Source: Duganella sp. Root336D2
GTDB taxonomy: Bacteria > Pseudomonadota > Gammaproteobacteria > Burkholderiales > Burkholderiaceae_D
NCBI RefSeq assembly: GCF_001425005.1
Contig: NZ_LMDB01000035.1
Location: 13,005-77,004, forward strand
DNA: 64,000 bases
Direction: 5' to 3'
Position numbers and translations under genes: made by a program. Under the pieces are notes generated by a model, which made no database searches, had not been told where the DNA came from, and saw only the letters and a program-made list of their open reading frames with translations. Numbering within the stretch: position 1 is the stretch's first letter; each line of letters begins with the position of its first letter. Positions 35,644 through 43,733 of this stretch are shown in pieces.

Positions 35644-36960
35644 ATGAAGTTGAAAATTCTGGCGACGGTGCTGGCCTGCGCGGCCGCCTCGACTGCCCAG
35701 GCCGCATTGACGGCCGACCAGGTCAAGACCTTTACGCTGAATAACGGCATGAAATTCATCGTGCTGGAAAGTTCGGGCATCCCGAATGCGACCATGTACA
35801 CCTTCTTCAAGGTCGGCTCGCGCAACGAAGCGCCGGGCACCACCGGCCTGTCGCACTTCTTCGAGCACATGATGTTCAACGGCTCCAAGCACTACGGCCC
35901 GAAGATGTTCGACCGCACCATGGAAGCCAATGGCGGCTCCAACAACGCTTACACCAATAGCGACGTCACGGTGTACCAGGACTGGTTCCCGGCCTCCTCG
36001 CTGGAAACCATCTTCAAGCTGGAAGGCGACCGCATCGCCCACCTGTCGATCGATCCGAAGATGGTGGACAGCGAACGCGGCGTGGTGCTGTCCGAGCGCA
36101 GCACCGGCCTGGAAAACTCCAATGCGCAGATGCTGATGCAGGACCTGGACAGCGTCGCTTTCGTCGCCCACCCCTATGCGATTCCGACCATCGGCTGGGA
36201 ATCCGACATCAAGGCGTGGACCCAGAACGACCTGGAGAACTACTTCCGCACTTACTATGCGCCGAACAATGCGGTGTCCGTAATCGTCGGCGACGTCAAG
36301 GTCGACGAGGTGAAAAAACTGGCCACCAAATACTTGGGCAGCATTCCGAAACGCGCAGCGCCGCCTGCCGTGCGCACCGTGGAGCCTGAACAGAAAGGCG
36401 AACGCCGCGTCTTCGTGGCCAAGCCATCGGCCACGTCCGCCAACCTGATCGTCGCCTACAAGATACCGGAGCGCGCCGCCGCCGACACCTACGCGCTGAG
36501 CGTGCTGCAAGCCATTCTCACCGACGGCAAGACTTCGCGCCTGTACAAGGCACTGGTGGAGACCCAGCTGGCAACCAGCGTCACCGCCGGCAGCGGCGAT
36601 GGCTTCGACCCGGGCCTGCTGTACCTCATGACTGTGGCAGCCGCCGGCGTGGCGCCGGCCAAGGTCGAGAAAGCCCTGCTGGAAGCCGTCGACAAGGTTG
36701 CCAGGGAGGGCGTGAGCGAAGCGGAATTGCAGAAGGTGAAGAACAGCAAACTGCTGGACATCTACCGCCAGCAGGAAACCATCAATGGCAAGGCGCAGAT
36801 GCTGGGCAACTATGAAGTCTTCAACGGCGACTACAGGAAAGCCTTTGACGCCCCTGCCGCCTACGAAAAGCTGACGGTGGCCGAGATCCAGGGCGTCGCC
36901 GCCAAGTACCTGAAGAAATCGCAGCGCACCATTGGCGTGCTGGACGCAAAGGAGGATTGA
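35644..36960 (+). CDS. M16 family zinc peptidase, catalytic subunit
   Basis: The protein is 438 residues from ATG 35644, preceded by AAAGGAAA, with a signal peptide (ATVLACAAASTAQA). The inverted zinc motif HxxEH is intact: His71, Glu74, His75 in SHFFEHMMFNGS, with the later ligand Glu in RGVVLSERSTGLEN. It is the active partner of a two-subunit periplasmic peptidase with the next gene (3-base gap). An upstream in-frame ATG at 35596 would delay the signal peptide and was rejected. Confidence 0.93.
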   Translation: MKLKILATVLACAAASTAQAALTADQVKTFTLNNGMKFIVLESSGIPNATMYTFFKVGSRNEAPGTTGLSHFFEHMMFNGSKHYGPKMFDRTMEANGGSNNAYTNSDVTVYQDWFPASSLETIFKLEGDRIAHLSIDPKMVDSERGVVLSERSTGLENSNAQMLMQDLDSVAFVAHPYAIPTIGWESDIKAWTQNDLENYFRTYYAPNNAVSVIVGDVKVDEVKKLATKYLGSIPKRAAPPAVRTVEPEQKGERRVFVAKPSATSANLIVAYKIPERAAADTYALSVLQAILTDGKTSRLYKALVETQLATSVTAGSGDGFDPGLLYLMTVAAAGVAPAKVEKALLEAVDKVAREGVSEAELQKVKNSKLLDIYRQQETINGKAQMLGNYEVFNGDYRKAFDAPAAYEKLTVAEIQGVAAKYLKKSQRTIGVLDAKED

Positions 36961-36963
36961 TTG

Positions 36964-38346
36964 ATGAAGAAACTGATTTCCGTAGCGCTCACCGGCGCGG
37001 TCGCAGCCTCCGCGCAAGCCGCCGAATTCAAGCTGCCAGCCTTTGAAACCGCCAAGCTGGCGAACGGCCTGACCGTGTACATGATGGAACGCCACGACGT
37101 CCCGCTGGTCGCCGTGCGCGCCGTGGTCAAGGCAGGCGCCGTCAACGACGGCAAGCAAGCCGGCCTGGCCAACCTGACCGGCGACGGCGTGCTGCTCGGC
37201 ACCTCCAGGCACAGCAAGGCCGAAATCGACCAGGCCTTCGACTTCCGCGGCGCAGTGCTGACCGGCGGCGGCAGTGTCGAACAATCGACCGTCGCGGCCA
37301 ATTTCGCCCGCAAGGACACCGACACCCTGCTGCCGCTGTTCGCAGAACTGGTACAGTCCCCAAGCTTCGACGCGGCCGAACTGGAGAAGCTGCGTGGCCG
37401 CAAGGTCGACGGCCTGAAGCAGGCCAAGGAAAGCCCGCGCCTGGTGGTCGGCAACTACTACCGCGCCATGCTGTTCGGGAACGCCGCCTACGCCAACCCA
37501 TCCTCCGGCACCGTCAACAGCCTCACCGCGCTGAAACAGGACGACGTGAAATCCTTCCACAAGCAGTACTTCCGCCCGGATAATGCGGCGCTGGTGGTGG
37601 TTGGCGACTTCGACCCGGCAGAAATGCGCAAGAAGGTGGAAGCCCTGTTCGGCCAATGGAAAGCCGAAGGCCCTGCGCCGCAACGCACCAGCTACGGCAA
37701 GGTGCAGGCGGACAAGGCGCGCGTATGGGTGGTGAACAAATCCGACGCGATCGAAACCACCTTCCTGATCGGCGGTCCAGGCATCGCCCGCAATGATCCG
37801 GACTATGTACCGCTGCAGGTGCTGAACACGGTGCTGGGCGGACGTTTCACCTCGTGGCTGAACGACGAGCTGCGCGTGAATTCCGGCCTGACCTATGGTG
37901 CCAATTCGGGCTTCAACACCATGTCGCAGACCGGCACGTTCTCGATCTCCAGCTTCACCGCGTTGCCGAAGACGGAAGCCGCGCTCGACCTGGCGTTGAA
38001 AACCTACGACCGCCTGTGGAGCAAAGGCATCGACAAGGCAACGCTGGACTCAGCCAAGGCCTACGTAAAAGGCCAGTTCCCGCCGCGCTATGAAACCAGC
38101 GAACAGCTGGCGTCCCTGCTCGGCGACATGTACGCCAACGAGGTAAGCCGCAGCCAGATCGACAACTTCATGAAAGACGTCGACAGCCTGACGCCGGAAC
38201 GCGCCAAGCAACTGGTCGAAAAGCACTTCCCGCGCAAGAACCTGCAGATGGTGCTGGTAGGCAAAGCCTCCGAGATCGGCAAGATCGCCGCCAAATACGG
38301 CGAAGTAACGAACCTCGACATCACCGCCGACGGCTTCCAGCCATGA
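36964..38346 (+). CDS. M16 family peptidase, non-catalytic subunit
   Basis: The protein is 460 residues from ATG 36964 (a TTG precedes it) with signal peptide (SVALTGAVAASAQAAE). It keeps the M16 fold and the C-terminal R/Y-type substrate region (GGRFTSWLNDELRVNSGLTYGA), but where HxxEH should be it reads LANLTGDGVLLGTS, so it binds no zinc. Active plus inactive M16 pairs are the usual bacterial arrangement. The palindrome at 38350 starts just after the stop. Confidence 0.92.
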   Translation: MKKLISVALTGAVAASAQAAEFKLPAFETAKLANGLTVYMMERHDVPLVAVRAVVKAGAVNDGKQAGLANLTGDGVLLGTSRHSKAEIDQAFDFRGAVLTGGGSVEQSTVAANFARKDTDTLLPLFAELVQSPSFDAAELEKLRGRKVDGLKQAKESPRLVVGNYYRAMLFGNAAYANPSSGTVNSLTALKQDDVKSFHKQYFRPDNAALVVVGDFDPAEMRKKVEALFGQWKAEGPAPQRTSYGKVQADKARVWVVNKSDAIETTFLIGGPGIARNDPDYVPLQVLNTVLGGRFTSWLNDELRVNSGLTYGANSGFNTMSQTGTFSISSFTALPKTEAALDLALKTYDRLWSKGIDKATLDSAKAYVKGQFPPRYETSEQLASLLGDMYANEVSRSQIDNFMKDVDSLTPERAKQLVEKHFPRKNLQMVLVGKASEIGKIAAKYGEVTNLDITADGFQP

Positions 38347-38349
38347 TGA

Positions 38350-38431
38350 AAGTCGGGGTCAGCTCCGGCAATCTGCCATAAAGCGCACGGCTGTGCGCTT
38401 TATGGCAGATTGCCGGAGCTGACCCCGACTT
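38350..38431. repeat. Long perfect palindrome, copy 2 (39-base arms)
   Basis: Arms 38350-38388 and 38393-38431 are fully complementary around a GGCT loop. The outer segment AAGTCGGGGTCAG-C-TCCGGCAATC matches copy 1 (14938-15013) except for the one base between hyphens (C here, G there), but the inner stem (TGCCATAAAGCGCAC) is unrelated to that of copy 1. The element exactly fills the space between two convergent stop codons (38346 and 38432) and probably ends both transcripts. Confidence 0.85.
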
Positions 38432-39547
38432 CTAAAATGCATGGCGCAGGCGCAGGGCCAGCGTTTCTTTGACCGGCGAGAGGGCTCTTTCGCTGCCGTT
38501 CTTTCCTTCCTGGCGCATTGCCGAGAACATCAGGTGCGTGCGTGCGCTGAATGCGTAGTCGGTTTGGACGTGCCATACGCGGCTGCTGTCGTCCAATCCT
38601 AAATACACTCCTGCGCCGACGTCCCACGCGCCTGCCGCTTTTGACACTGTCAGGCTGCCGTAGTGCTGTCTTGCGCCCAGGGTGGGCAGGCGGCTCGCCA
38701 ACTTAGCCAGCATGTGCGGCGGCAGGTTCGATTGCGCTTGCTGCCGCAACGCTTCGTAGCCGTCGTCCGCCATGCCTTGGCCGTTGTAGGCGTATTCCAG
38801 TTGCAGCTTGGGTAGCGTGGATGGCGTCAGGACGATGCCTGCGGTGGCGCGGGTGTAGCGCGATGCGCCTCCTGCACGGTAGGCGGAGGCGTACCAGGAC
38901 AGTGCATCCGCCGGCGCGGCGCTGATGGTGGCGCCGATGCCAGCGTCTTCGCTATGCGCGCGGCGCAGCACCATGCCTGCGCTAATGGCGTCGAATTCGT
39001 AGCCGAATTTGAGAATCGATTGCACGCGCCCCCCAGCCTGGCGCGCATGCAGGGCTGCGACACTGGCGCGTGCTCCGCTCCACGCCAGCACCGCCATCGG
39101 AATGCCTTCCGAGTTGCCAAGCGTATCCAATGGATCGCTGAGGTCCGTGCGCTTTTGCAGGAAGCCGAGGGGCTGGTTGATATAAGAGGGGTCCAGGGCG
39201 TACAGGCGTTTGCCGAGCGAGAGCGAGGCGCCTTCACCCAGCTCGAACACGCGGTTCAATTCCTGCAGCACGGCTTTGCTGCGCGTGCCATCCCGGTCTG
39301 TGTTCAGTGCTTCGGTGCGCACGCGCCAGGTGATGTCTTGCTGGCGTCCTTCGAACAGTACGACGGCGCGCGTTCCCTTGCCGGCGATGTCGAGGAAGTT
39401 ATCGCGGTTGAGCGGTGTGTCCTGCAGGATGGTGCGCTCTTGCGCGCCCAGTACGAAGCCACCCACCCAGTCTTCACCTGCCGACGCGTCGCCCGGTGCG
39501 GCTGCCGCGACGGCCGCTGCCAGCGGCAGGCATTGCAATCGCTTCAT
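38432..39547 (-). CDS. Outer-membrane beta-barrel-like protein, last gene of the TOMM operon
   Basis: The protein is 371 residues with a signal peptide (LPLAAAVAAAAPGDASAGE). The mature part consists of alternating amphipathic strands (WRVRTEALNTD, LSWYASAYRAG, LQLEYAYNGQ, HLMFSAMRQEG) and ends LALRLRHAF, the terminal aromatic of outer-membrane proteins. No named family was recognised. It overlaps the LolA-like gene by 4 bases and closes an eleven-gene operon led by the Cys-rich peptide. A role in exporting or anchoring the product at the outer membrane is inferred. Confidence 0.75.
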   Translation of the reverse strand: MKRLQCLPLAAAVAAAAPGDASAGEDWVGGFVLGAQERTILQDTPLNRDNFLDIAGKGTRAVVLFEGRQQDITWRVRTEALNTDRDGTRSKAVLQELNRVFELGEGASLSLGKRLYALDPSYINQPLGFLQKRTDLSDPLDTLGNSEGIPMAVLAWSGARASVAALHARQAGGRVQSILKFGYEFDAISAGMVLRRAHSEDAGIGATISAAPADALSWYASAYRAGGASRYTRATAGIVLTPSTLPKLQLEYAYNGQGMADDGYEALRQQAQSNLPPHMLAKLASRLPTLGARQHYGSLTVSKAAGAWDVGAGVYLGLDDSSRVWHVQTDYAFSARTHLMFSAMRQEGKNGSERALSPVKETLALRLRHAF

Positions 39548-40254
39548 TGCTCCAGCGTGCGCGGGTTGAACATATTGGCCGGGAATTCAGCTGCCTTTAC
39601 CTTTTCGAATACGACCCGCGTTTCTTCGCCGGGCAGTTGCGGGTCGGCGTAGCGGGTGGTCGGCGGCAGGCCGCCCTTCGCTGCGTCGAAGGTGGCTACC
39701 TTCAGCAACTTGCCGCTGGCGACGTACAGCATGGCTTTCAGCGGTACATAGCGCCCCTCCTGGCGCGCTGCCAGGAGTGTGATCTTCGAGTAGGTGGCCG
39801 CTTCGCTGCGGCTGCGCAGCTCAAGCGCGACGCAACTCTTGGCCGGACAGCCGTCGGTCTCGCCTTCCAGTACCGCCGCGTCGTAATCGTGGCTGAAGCG
39901 GATGCGCGACAGGTCGCCGATGTTGGCCTTGCCGAGCAGGGTTTGCAATGGCGTCAGGCGAATCGCGCGCCGTGTGCGCGGGGCGTAGAAAAACAGGCCG
40001 CTGTCGGTGGTCAGGAATTTCTGGCCGCGCTGGTCGACACTGGTCGCTTCCACCAGCACCTGGTTGTAATTGGCGCCCCGGATGACATATGTGCCGGGTT
40101 CCTGGCCATTGCCCGCCTCGATCCGCACGTTCGCCTCGAAGCTGTTGACCGGCATGCGGTACTGGTCCACCTGTTGCAGGATTTCGGTGGCGCTTGGCGC
40201 CGACGCCTGGGCCGCGCCGGCGCTCATCATCAGGATCAGGAATCGTTTCAGCAT
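39544..40254 (-). CDS. LolA-like outer-membrane lipoprotein-sorting protein
   Basis: The protein is 236 residues with a signal peptide (FLILMMSAGAAQASA). The sequence SATEILQQVDQYRMPVNSFEANVRI, FLTTDSGLFFYAPRTRRAIRLTP and the C-terminal VVFEKVKAAEFPANMFNP fit the LolA-like family (often annotated outer membrane lipoprotein-sorting protein), a half-barrel that carries hydrophobic cargo across the periplasm. It sits between a MacB/LolC-like permease and an outer-membrane protein, so the four last genes look like a Lol-style trans-envelope route. Cargo unknown. Confidence 0.82.
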   Translation of the reverse strand: MLKRFLILMMSAGAAQASAPSATEILQQVDQYRMPVNSFEANVRIEAGNGQEPGTYVIRGANYNQVLVEATSVDQRGQKFLTTDSGLFFYAPRTRRAIRLTPLQTLLGKANIGDLSRIRFSHDYDAAVLEGETDGCPAKSCVALELRSRSEAATYSKITLLAARQEGRYVPLKAMLYVASGKLLKVATFDAAKGGLPPTTRYADPQLPGEETRVVFEKVKAAEFPANMFNPRTLEQ

Positions 40255-40257
40255 GGT

Positions 40258-41487
40258 CTAATTGGAAGTCAGGATGGCCTTTACGGGCATGCGGCCGATG
40301 CGCCTGCTGGTCAGCCAGGCTGCAATCATGGCAAGCAGGGGCAGGACTGCCACAATCGCCAGGCTCGGCTGGTGCAGCCATAACAGGTGCAGCGGCACAC
40401 CGACGTTGCGGCCAGGCGGTGGTGCCAGTTCGATGCCGGCGGCATTGATCGCCAGCGTGGCAAGCCAGGCCACCGCGCCGCCGGCCAGCGCACCGAATGC
40501 GCCCTGCAGCAAGCCTTCGAACATGAACAGGCGGCGCACCATCGCTTGCGGGATGCCCATCGCGCGCAGCGTGCCGATTTCCTTGCCGCGCTCGTAAATC
40601 GTGGCCAGCGTCATCGCCGCCACGCCGAGGAACACGATCAGGCCGATGATGGCGCCGAAGACGATGAACTGGTTGCGGAACAGCGCCATGACTTGCGGGT
40701 AAAGCGGTGCCAGGTCCTGCCAGCGCTGCAGGCGTACCTTGCTGCCGATTGCCTGCGCGATGGCTGCCGACTGCGCATCGGCGCCTGCCGTGTCCTGGTA
40801 CAGCAAGGACAGGTGGGAGATCTTTTTCGTACGCAGCAGCTCCTGCGCGGTTTCAATCGGGATCTGCAGCGTGTAAAGGTCGCGTTCCGGAATGCCGGTG
40901 GAGAGCAGGCCGACGACTTCGACATCCATCGCGTTCACACTGCCATGCACCGTCGTTGTCATCAGGGTCAAGGACTGGCCGCTACGCACGCCGAGGCGCC
41001 GCGCCATTTCCCTGCCGACCAGGACCTGGTAGCGGCCCTCCTCGCCGGCACGCAGTGGCGCGCCCTGCGCCAGCAACTGGAAAGTGCCGAAAGCCTGCCT
41101 TTCGCGCAGCGGGTCCACGCCCTGGGCTTCAAAGGTCAATGTACGCGGACCATTCGAAACCAGCCCGCTGAATTGCAGGCGCGGCGCGATGCGGCGCACG
41201 CCGTCCATCGGTGCCAGCAGCGCTTCGATGCGGGTACGCTCGGCATCGTCCAGCCCGTACTGCAGCTGCTGCTCCACGTAGCCGTCCGCAGGCGCCACGG
41301 CGCTGATCTGCGCATGTCCAAGCCCGCCGCGTATGGTGCTCTCCCGCAGGCCGTCGAGGGAGGCGGCAATGTAGGCGGCAAACAGCAGCAAGGCCAGGGT
41401 GCCGATGGCGATGGTGCCGCCCAGCAGCAGCGAGCGGCGGCCGTTGCGCATCACGTTGCGATGGGCCAGCACCAGCCATTGCATCAT
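40258..41487 (-). CDS. FtsX/MacB/LolC-type ABC permease
   Basis: The protein is 409 residues: an N-terminal membrane helix, a large periplasmic MacB_PCD-like domain (about 45-275) and three C-terminal membrane helices (FNQ-like segment FIVFGAIIGLIVFLGVAAMTLATI; GALAGGAVAWLATLAINAAG; LAIVAVLPLLAMIAAWL). The RGKEIGTLRAMGIPQAMVRRLF loop is the FtsX-family coupling motif. It pairs with the ATPase gene that overlaps it by 4 bases. Such pairs act as mechanotransmitters that push substrates from the inner membrane or periplasm. Confidence 0.9.
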   Translation of the reverse strand: MMQWLVLAHRNVMRNGRRSLLLGGTIAIGTLALLLFAAYIAASLDGLRESTIRGGLGHAQISAVAPADGYVEQQLQYGLDDAERTRIEALLAPMDGVRRIAPRLQFSGLVSNGPRTLTFEAQGVDPLRERQAFGTFQLLAQGAPLRAGEEGRYQVLVGREMARRLGVRSGQSLTLMTTTVHGSVNAMDVEVVGLLSTGIPERDLYTLQIPIETAQELLRTKKISHLSLLYQDTAGADAQSAAIAQAIGSKVRLQRWQDLAPLYPQVMALFRNQFIVFGAIIGLIVFLGVAAMTLATIYERGKEIGTLRAMGIPQAMVRRLFMFEGLLQGAFGALAGGAVAWLATLAINAAGIELAPPPGRNVGVPLHLLWLHQPSLAIVAVLPLLAMIAAWLTSRRIGRMPVKAILTSN

Positions 41488-42158
41488 GCGGCCACCTTGC
41501 CGTCTTCCAGGCGCAGTACCTGGCCCGCCATATCCATCACGCGCTGGTCGTGGGTGGCAATGATGAAGGTCGTGCCAAGGTCGCGGTGCAGGCGGTCGAC
41601 CAGTTCCAGCATCTGCTGCGCAGTCTTGCTGTCCAGGTTCCCGGTGGGTTCGTCGGCGATCACCAGCTTGGGGCGATTGACCAGGGCGCGCGCAATCGCC
41701 ACGCGCTGCTGCTGGCCGCCGGACAATTGCGCCGGAGTGTGGCCGAGGCGGTGCTCCATGCCGACCATGGCCAGGGCTTCACTCGCCGCCTGGCGCCGTT
41801 CGCGTTTCGGCAGTGCGCACGTAGCCAGTGCGAGTTCGACGTTTTCCTGCGCGGTCAGGGTGCCGACCAGGTTGAAATTCTGGAACACGAAGCCAAGCTT
41901 GCGGTTGCGGAAGGCGTCCAGTTCATGCTCCGGCAACGCGTCCAGCGCGGCGCCGTCAAGGTGGATACTGCCGCTGTCCGGCTGTTCAAAGCGCGCCAGC
42001 ATGCCAAGCAAGGTGCTCTTGCCGCTGCCCGAAGGGCCGGCAATCGCCACCACCGAAGGTTGCGCCACCTGGAAGGAAATCCCATCCAGCGCTGCGATAC
42101 GTTCATCGCCGCGACGGTAATGCTTGCTCACCTGCCTGACGTCGACGATGGGCGCCAT
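41484..42158 (-). CDS. LolD/MacB-type ABC ATPase
   Basis: The protein is 224 residues with complete motifs: Walker A GPSGSGKSTLLG, signature LSGGQQQRVAIARAL, Walker B VIADEPTGNLDS and H-loop ATHDQR. Its start overlaps the DUF2141 stop by one base (TGATG), and its end overlaps the permease start. It energises the FtsX-type permease. Confidence 0.92.
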   Translation of the reverse strand: MAPIVDVRQVSKHYRRGDERIAALDGISFQVAQPSVVAIAGPSGSGKSTLLGMLARFEQPDSGSIHLDGAALDALPEHELDAFRNRKLGFVFQNFNLVGTLTAQENVELALATCALPKRERRQAASEALAMVGMEHRLGHTPAQLSGGQQQRVAIARALVNRPKLVIADEPTGNLDSKTAQQMLELVDRLHRDLGTTFIIATHDQRVMDMAGQVLRLEDGKVAA

Positions 42159-42610
42159 CAGTACACCATGTCCAGCGCGATGTCATTGGCGCCTGCCTTG
42201 ATGTCGATGCGCGCATCGTCGAAGCTTGGCGGGCCATAGTGGCCGCGCGCATTGCGGGAAAAGCCCCACCCTTCCTGCGGCATGCCGTTGGCTGACTTGT
42301 CCAGCCTTCCGTTCAGGTTTTCGTCGTGGTAGACCATGACCGCGTAGCTGCCGGGCGTCACGCCGGGGAACGTCAGTACGTTGCCGGCAACGGCCGGCTG
42401 CACCGCAAAGTACTGGCAGGCCTTCAGGAATGAATTCCTGTTGCAGATGGCGCCCATCAGCGCACCCTTCTGCCCTGCGACACCGCCCAGGGTGACGTTT
42501 ACGGTTGCCGTGCCGGCTACCGCCGGCTGGCGAACGCCGATGGCATAGGCGGCCGCGGCGCCGGCCAGTGCCAGTGCCCCGGCGATCATCAGGATATTCG
42601 TGTTCTTCAA
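42158..42610 (-). CDS. DUF2141 periplasmic protein
   Basis: The protein is 150 residues with an N-terminal membrane/signal segment (ILMIAGALALAGAAAAYAIG). The body is DUF2141 (GALMGAICNRNSFL, FPGVTPGSYAVMVYHDENLNGRLDKSANGMPQEGWGFSRNA), a beta-sandwich family of unknown function usually in the periplasm. It bridges the synthetase/ABC-2 half and the Lol-like half of the operon (13-base gap above, 1-base overlap below). It could be a chaperone or immunity factor; this is speculation from position. Confidence 0.85.
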   Translation of the reverse strand: MKNTNILMIAGALALAGAAAAYAIGVRQPAVAGTATVNVTLGGVAGQKGALMGAICNRNSFLKACQYFAVQPAVAGNVLTFPGVTPGSYAVMVYHDENLNGRLDKSANGMPQEGWGFSRNARGHYGPPSFDDARIDIKAGANDIALDMVY

Positions 42611-42623
42611 TCCATGACTCCTT

Positions 42624-43733
42624 TCAATGCAGGTCGCGCGGCGTCCAGCCGAAGCGGCGTACTGCCAGCAACAGGCAAGCGCACATCATGGCGGCCAGTA
42701 CGACGATGCTGTAGGCCTCGCCCTGCCAGCTCATGCTGCCGGTCAGCGCGTGGCGGATGCTTGCCATCATTGCATTGAGGGGCAGGTATTCGAGCGCGTC
42801 GCGCAGGATCGGCGGCAGGCCGCCCAGCGGAATCATGAGGTTACCGGAAAACAGCAGGGGGAAGTACAGCAGGTTGCTGACCATGGTGACACCTGCCACG
42901 CTGCGGCTGACCGCCGCCAGCAATAGTCCCAATGCGAGGAAGGCGGCGCAGCCCAGGGCCAGCATGCCGCTTGCCGCTGCGATGCCGGTCGCGCCGGTAT
43001 CCAGCTTCACGCCGTACACGGCCCAGGCCACGATAAACATGGCGACGCTGGCCAGCACGATGATGACGAGGCGCGACAGGCACCATGCCAGCACCACCAC
43101 GCCGGTCGGCATCGGGAACAGCTGGTACAGACGGAACATGCCGCCCTCGCGCGCCGCGACCAGCGGGCCGGCGAAGCCCATCAGGCTGGTCGAAAGGATG
43201 ACCAGGCCCGCCAGCCCGCTGACCAGGAACAGGCGGTAGTCCAGTGCGCCCGATGCGGGTACAGGCGGCGCAGGCAGCACAACGCGCGGTTCGTCTTGCA
43301 GGCCTGCCAGGTTATAGCCATCGCTGAAGCCGCGCAGCATGCCATAGCTGGCCTCCAGCGTGGGACCGGCGCTCAGCGTGGTGGCGAGCTTCATCTCGGT
43401 GCTATGGCCGGCGCGTACCGCCTCGGCGAAGCCCTCCGGGATGGTAAGTTCGAGGTCGGCCTTCACTCCGGGCGCCGGCGCGATAACGCGGAATTCGACG
43501 CTATTCTGCAGGCGCAGGCCGCGCGCCAGTTCCTTGGCATAGCTCGCGCTTTCCGTGCTGCGGTCCATGTCGCGTACCAGCAAAGTGACGGGGCCCAGCT
43601 TTGCTTCCTGCCCGAACAGGGCCATCTGCATCATCAGCATCAGCAAGGGGAAGGCAAAGGTCCAGAACAGGGCCAGGCGGCCGCGCAGGAATAGCGCCAG
43701 GTCGGCCCGCACCAGGTGCAGCAGGATCTTCAT
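42624..43733 (-). CDS. ABC-2 type permease of the TOMM operon
   Basis: The protein is 369 residues from ATG 43733, overlapping the upstream gene by 4 bases. The ABC-2 layout is clear: a first membrane helix (LALFWTFAFPLLMLMMQMAL), a periplasmic domain (about 45-165) and five C-terminal helices, including LVSGLAGLVILSTSLMGFAG and LLYFPLLFSGNLMIPLGGLP. It is the likely channel for the ATPase half of the preceding fusion protein, comparable to SagG/H/I exporters of streptolysin S. Confidence 0.88.
   Translation of the reverse strand: MKILLHLVRADLALFLRGRLALFWTFAFPLLMLMMQMALFGQEAKLGPVTLLVRDMDRSTESASYAKELARGLRLQNSVEFRVIAPAPGVKADLELTIPEGFAEAVRAGHSTEMKLATTLSAGPTLEASYGMLRGFSDGYNLAGLQDEPRVVLPAPPVPASGALDYRLFLVSGLAGLVILSTSLMGFAGPLVAAREGGMFRLYQLFPMPTGVVVLAWCLSRLVIIVLASVAMFIVAWAVYGVKLDTGATGIAAASGMLALGCAAFLALGLLLAAVSRSVAGVTMVSNLLYFPLLFSGNLMIPLGGLPPILRDALEYLPLNAMMASIRHALTGSMSWQGEAYSIVVLAAMMCACLLLAVRRFGWTPRDLH

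Noticed and set aside
34213..36960. A 915-codon plus-strand frame fusing antisense of the CheB-CheR gene to the M16 peptidase
   Set aside because: The first half is a low-quality shadow of the CheB-CheR gene. The signal peptide and AAAGGAAA place the real start at 35644.
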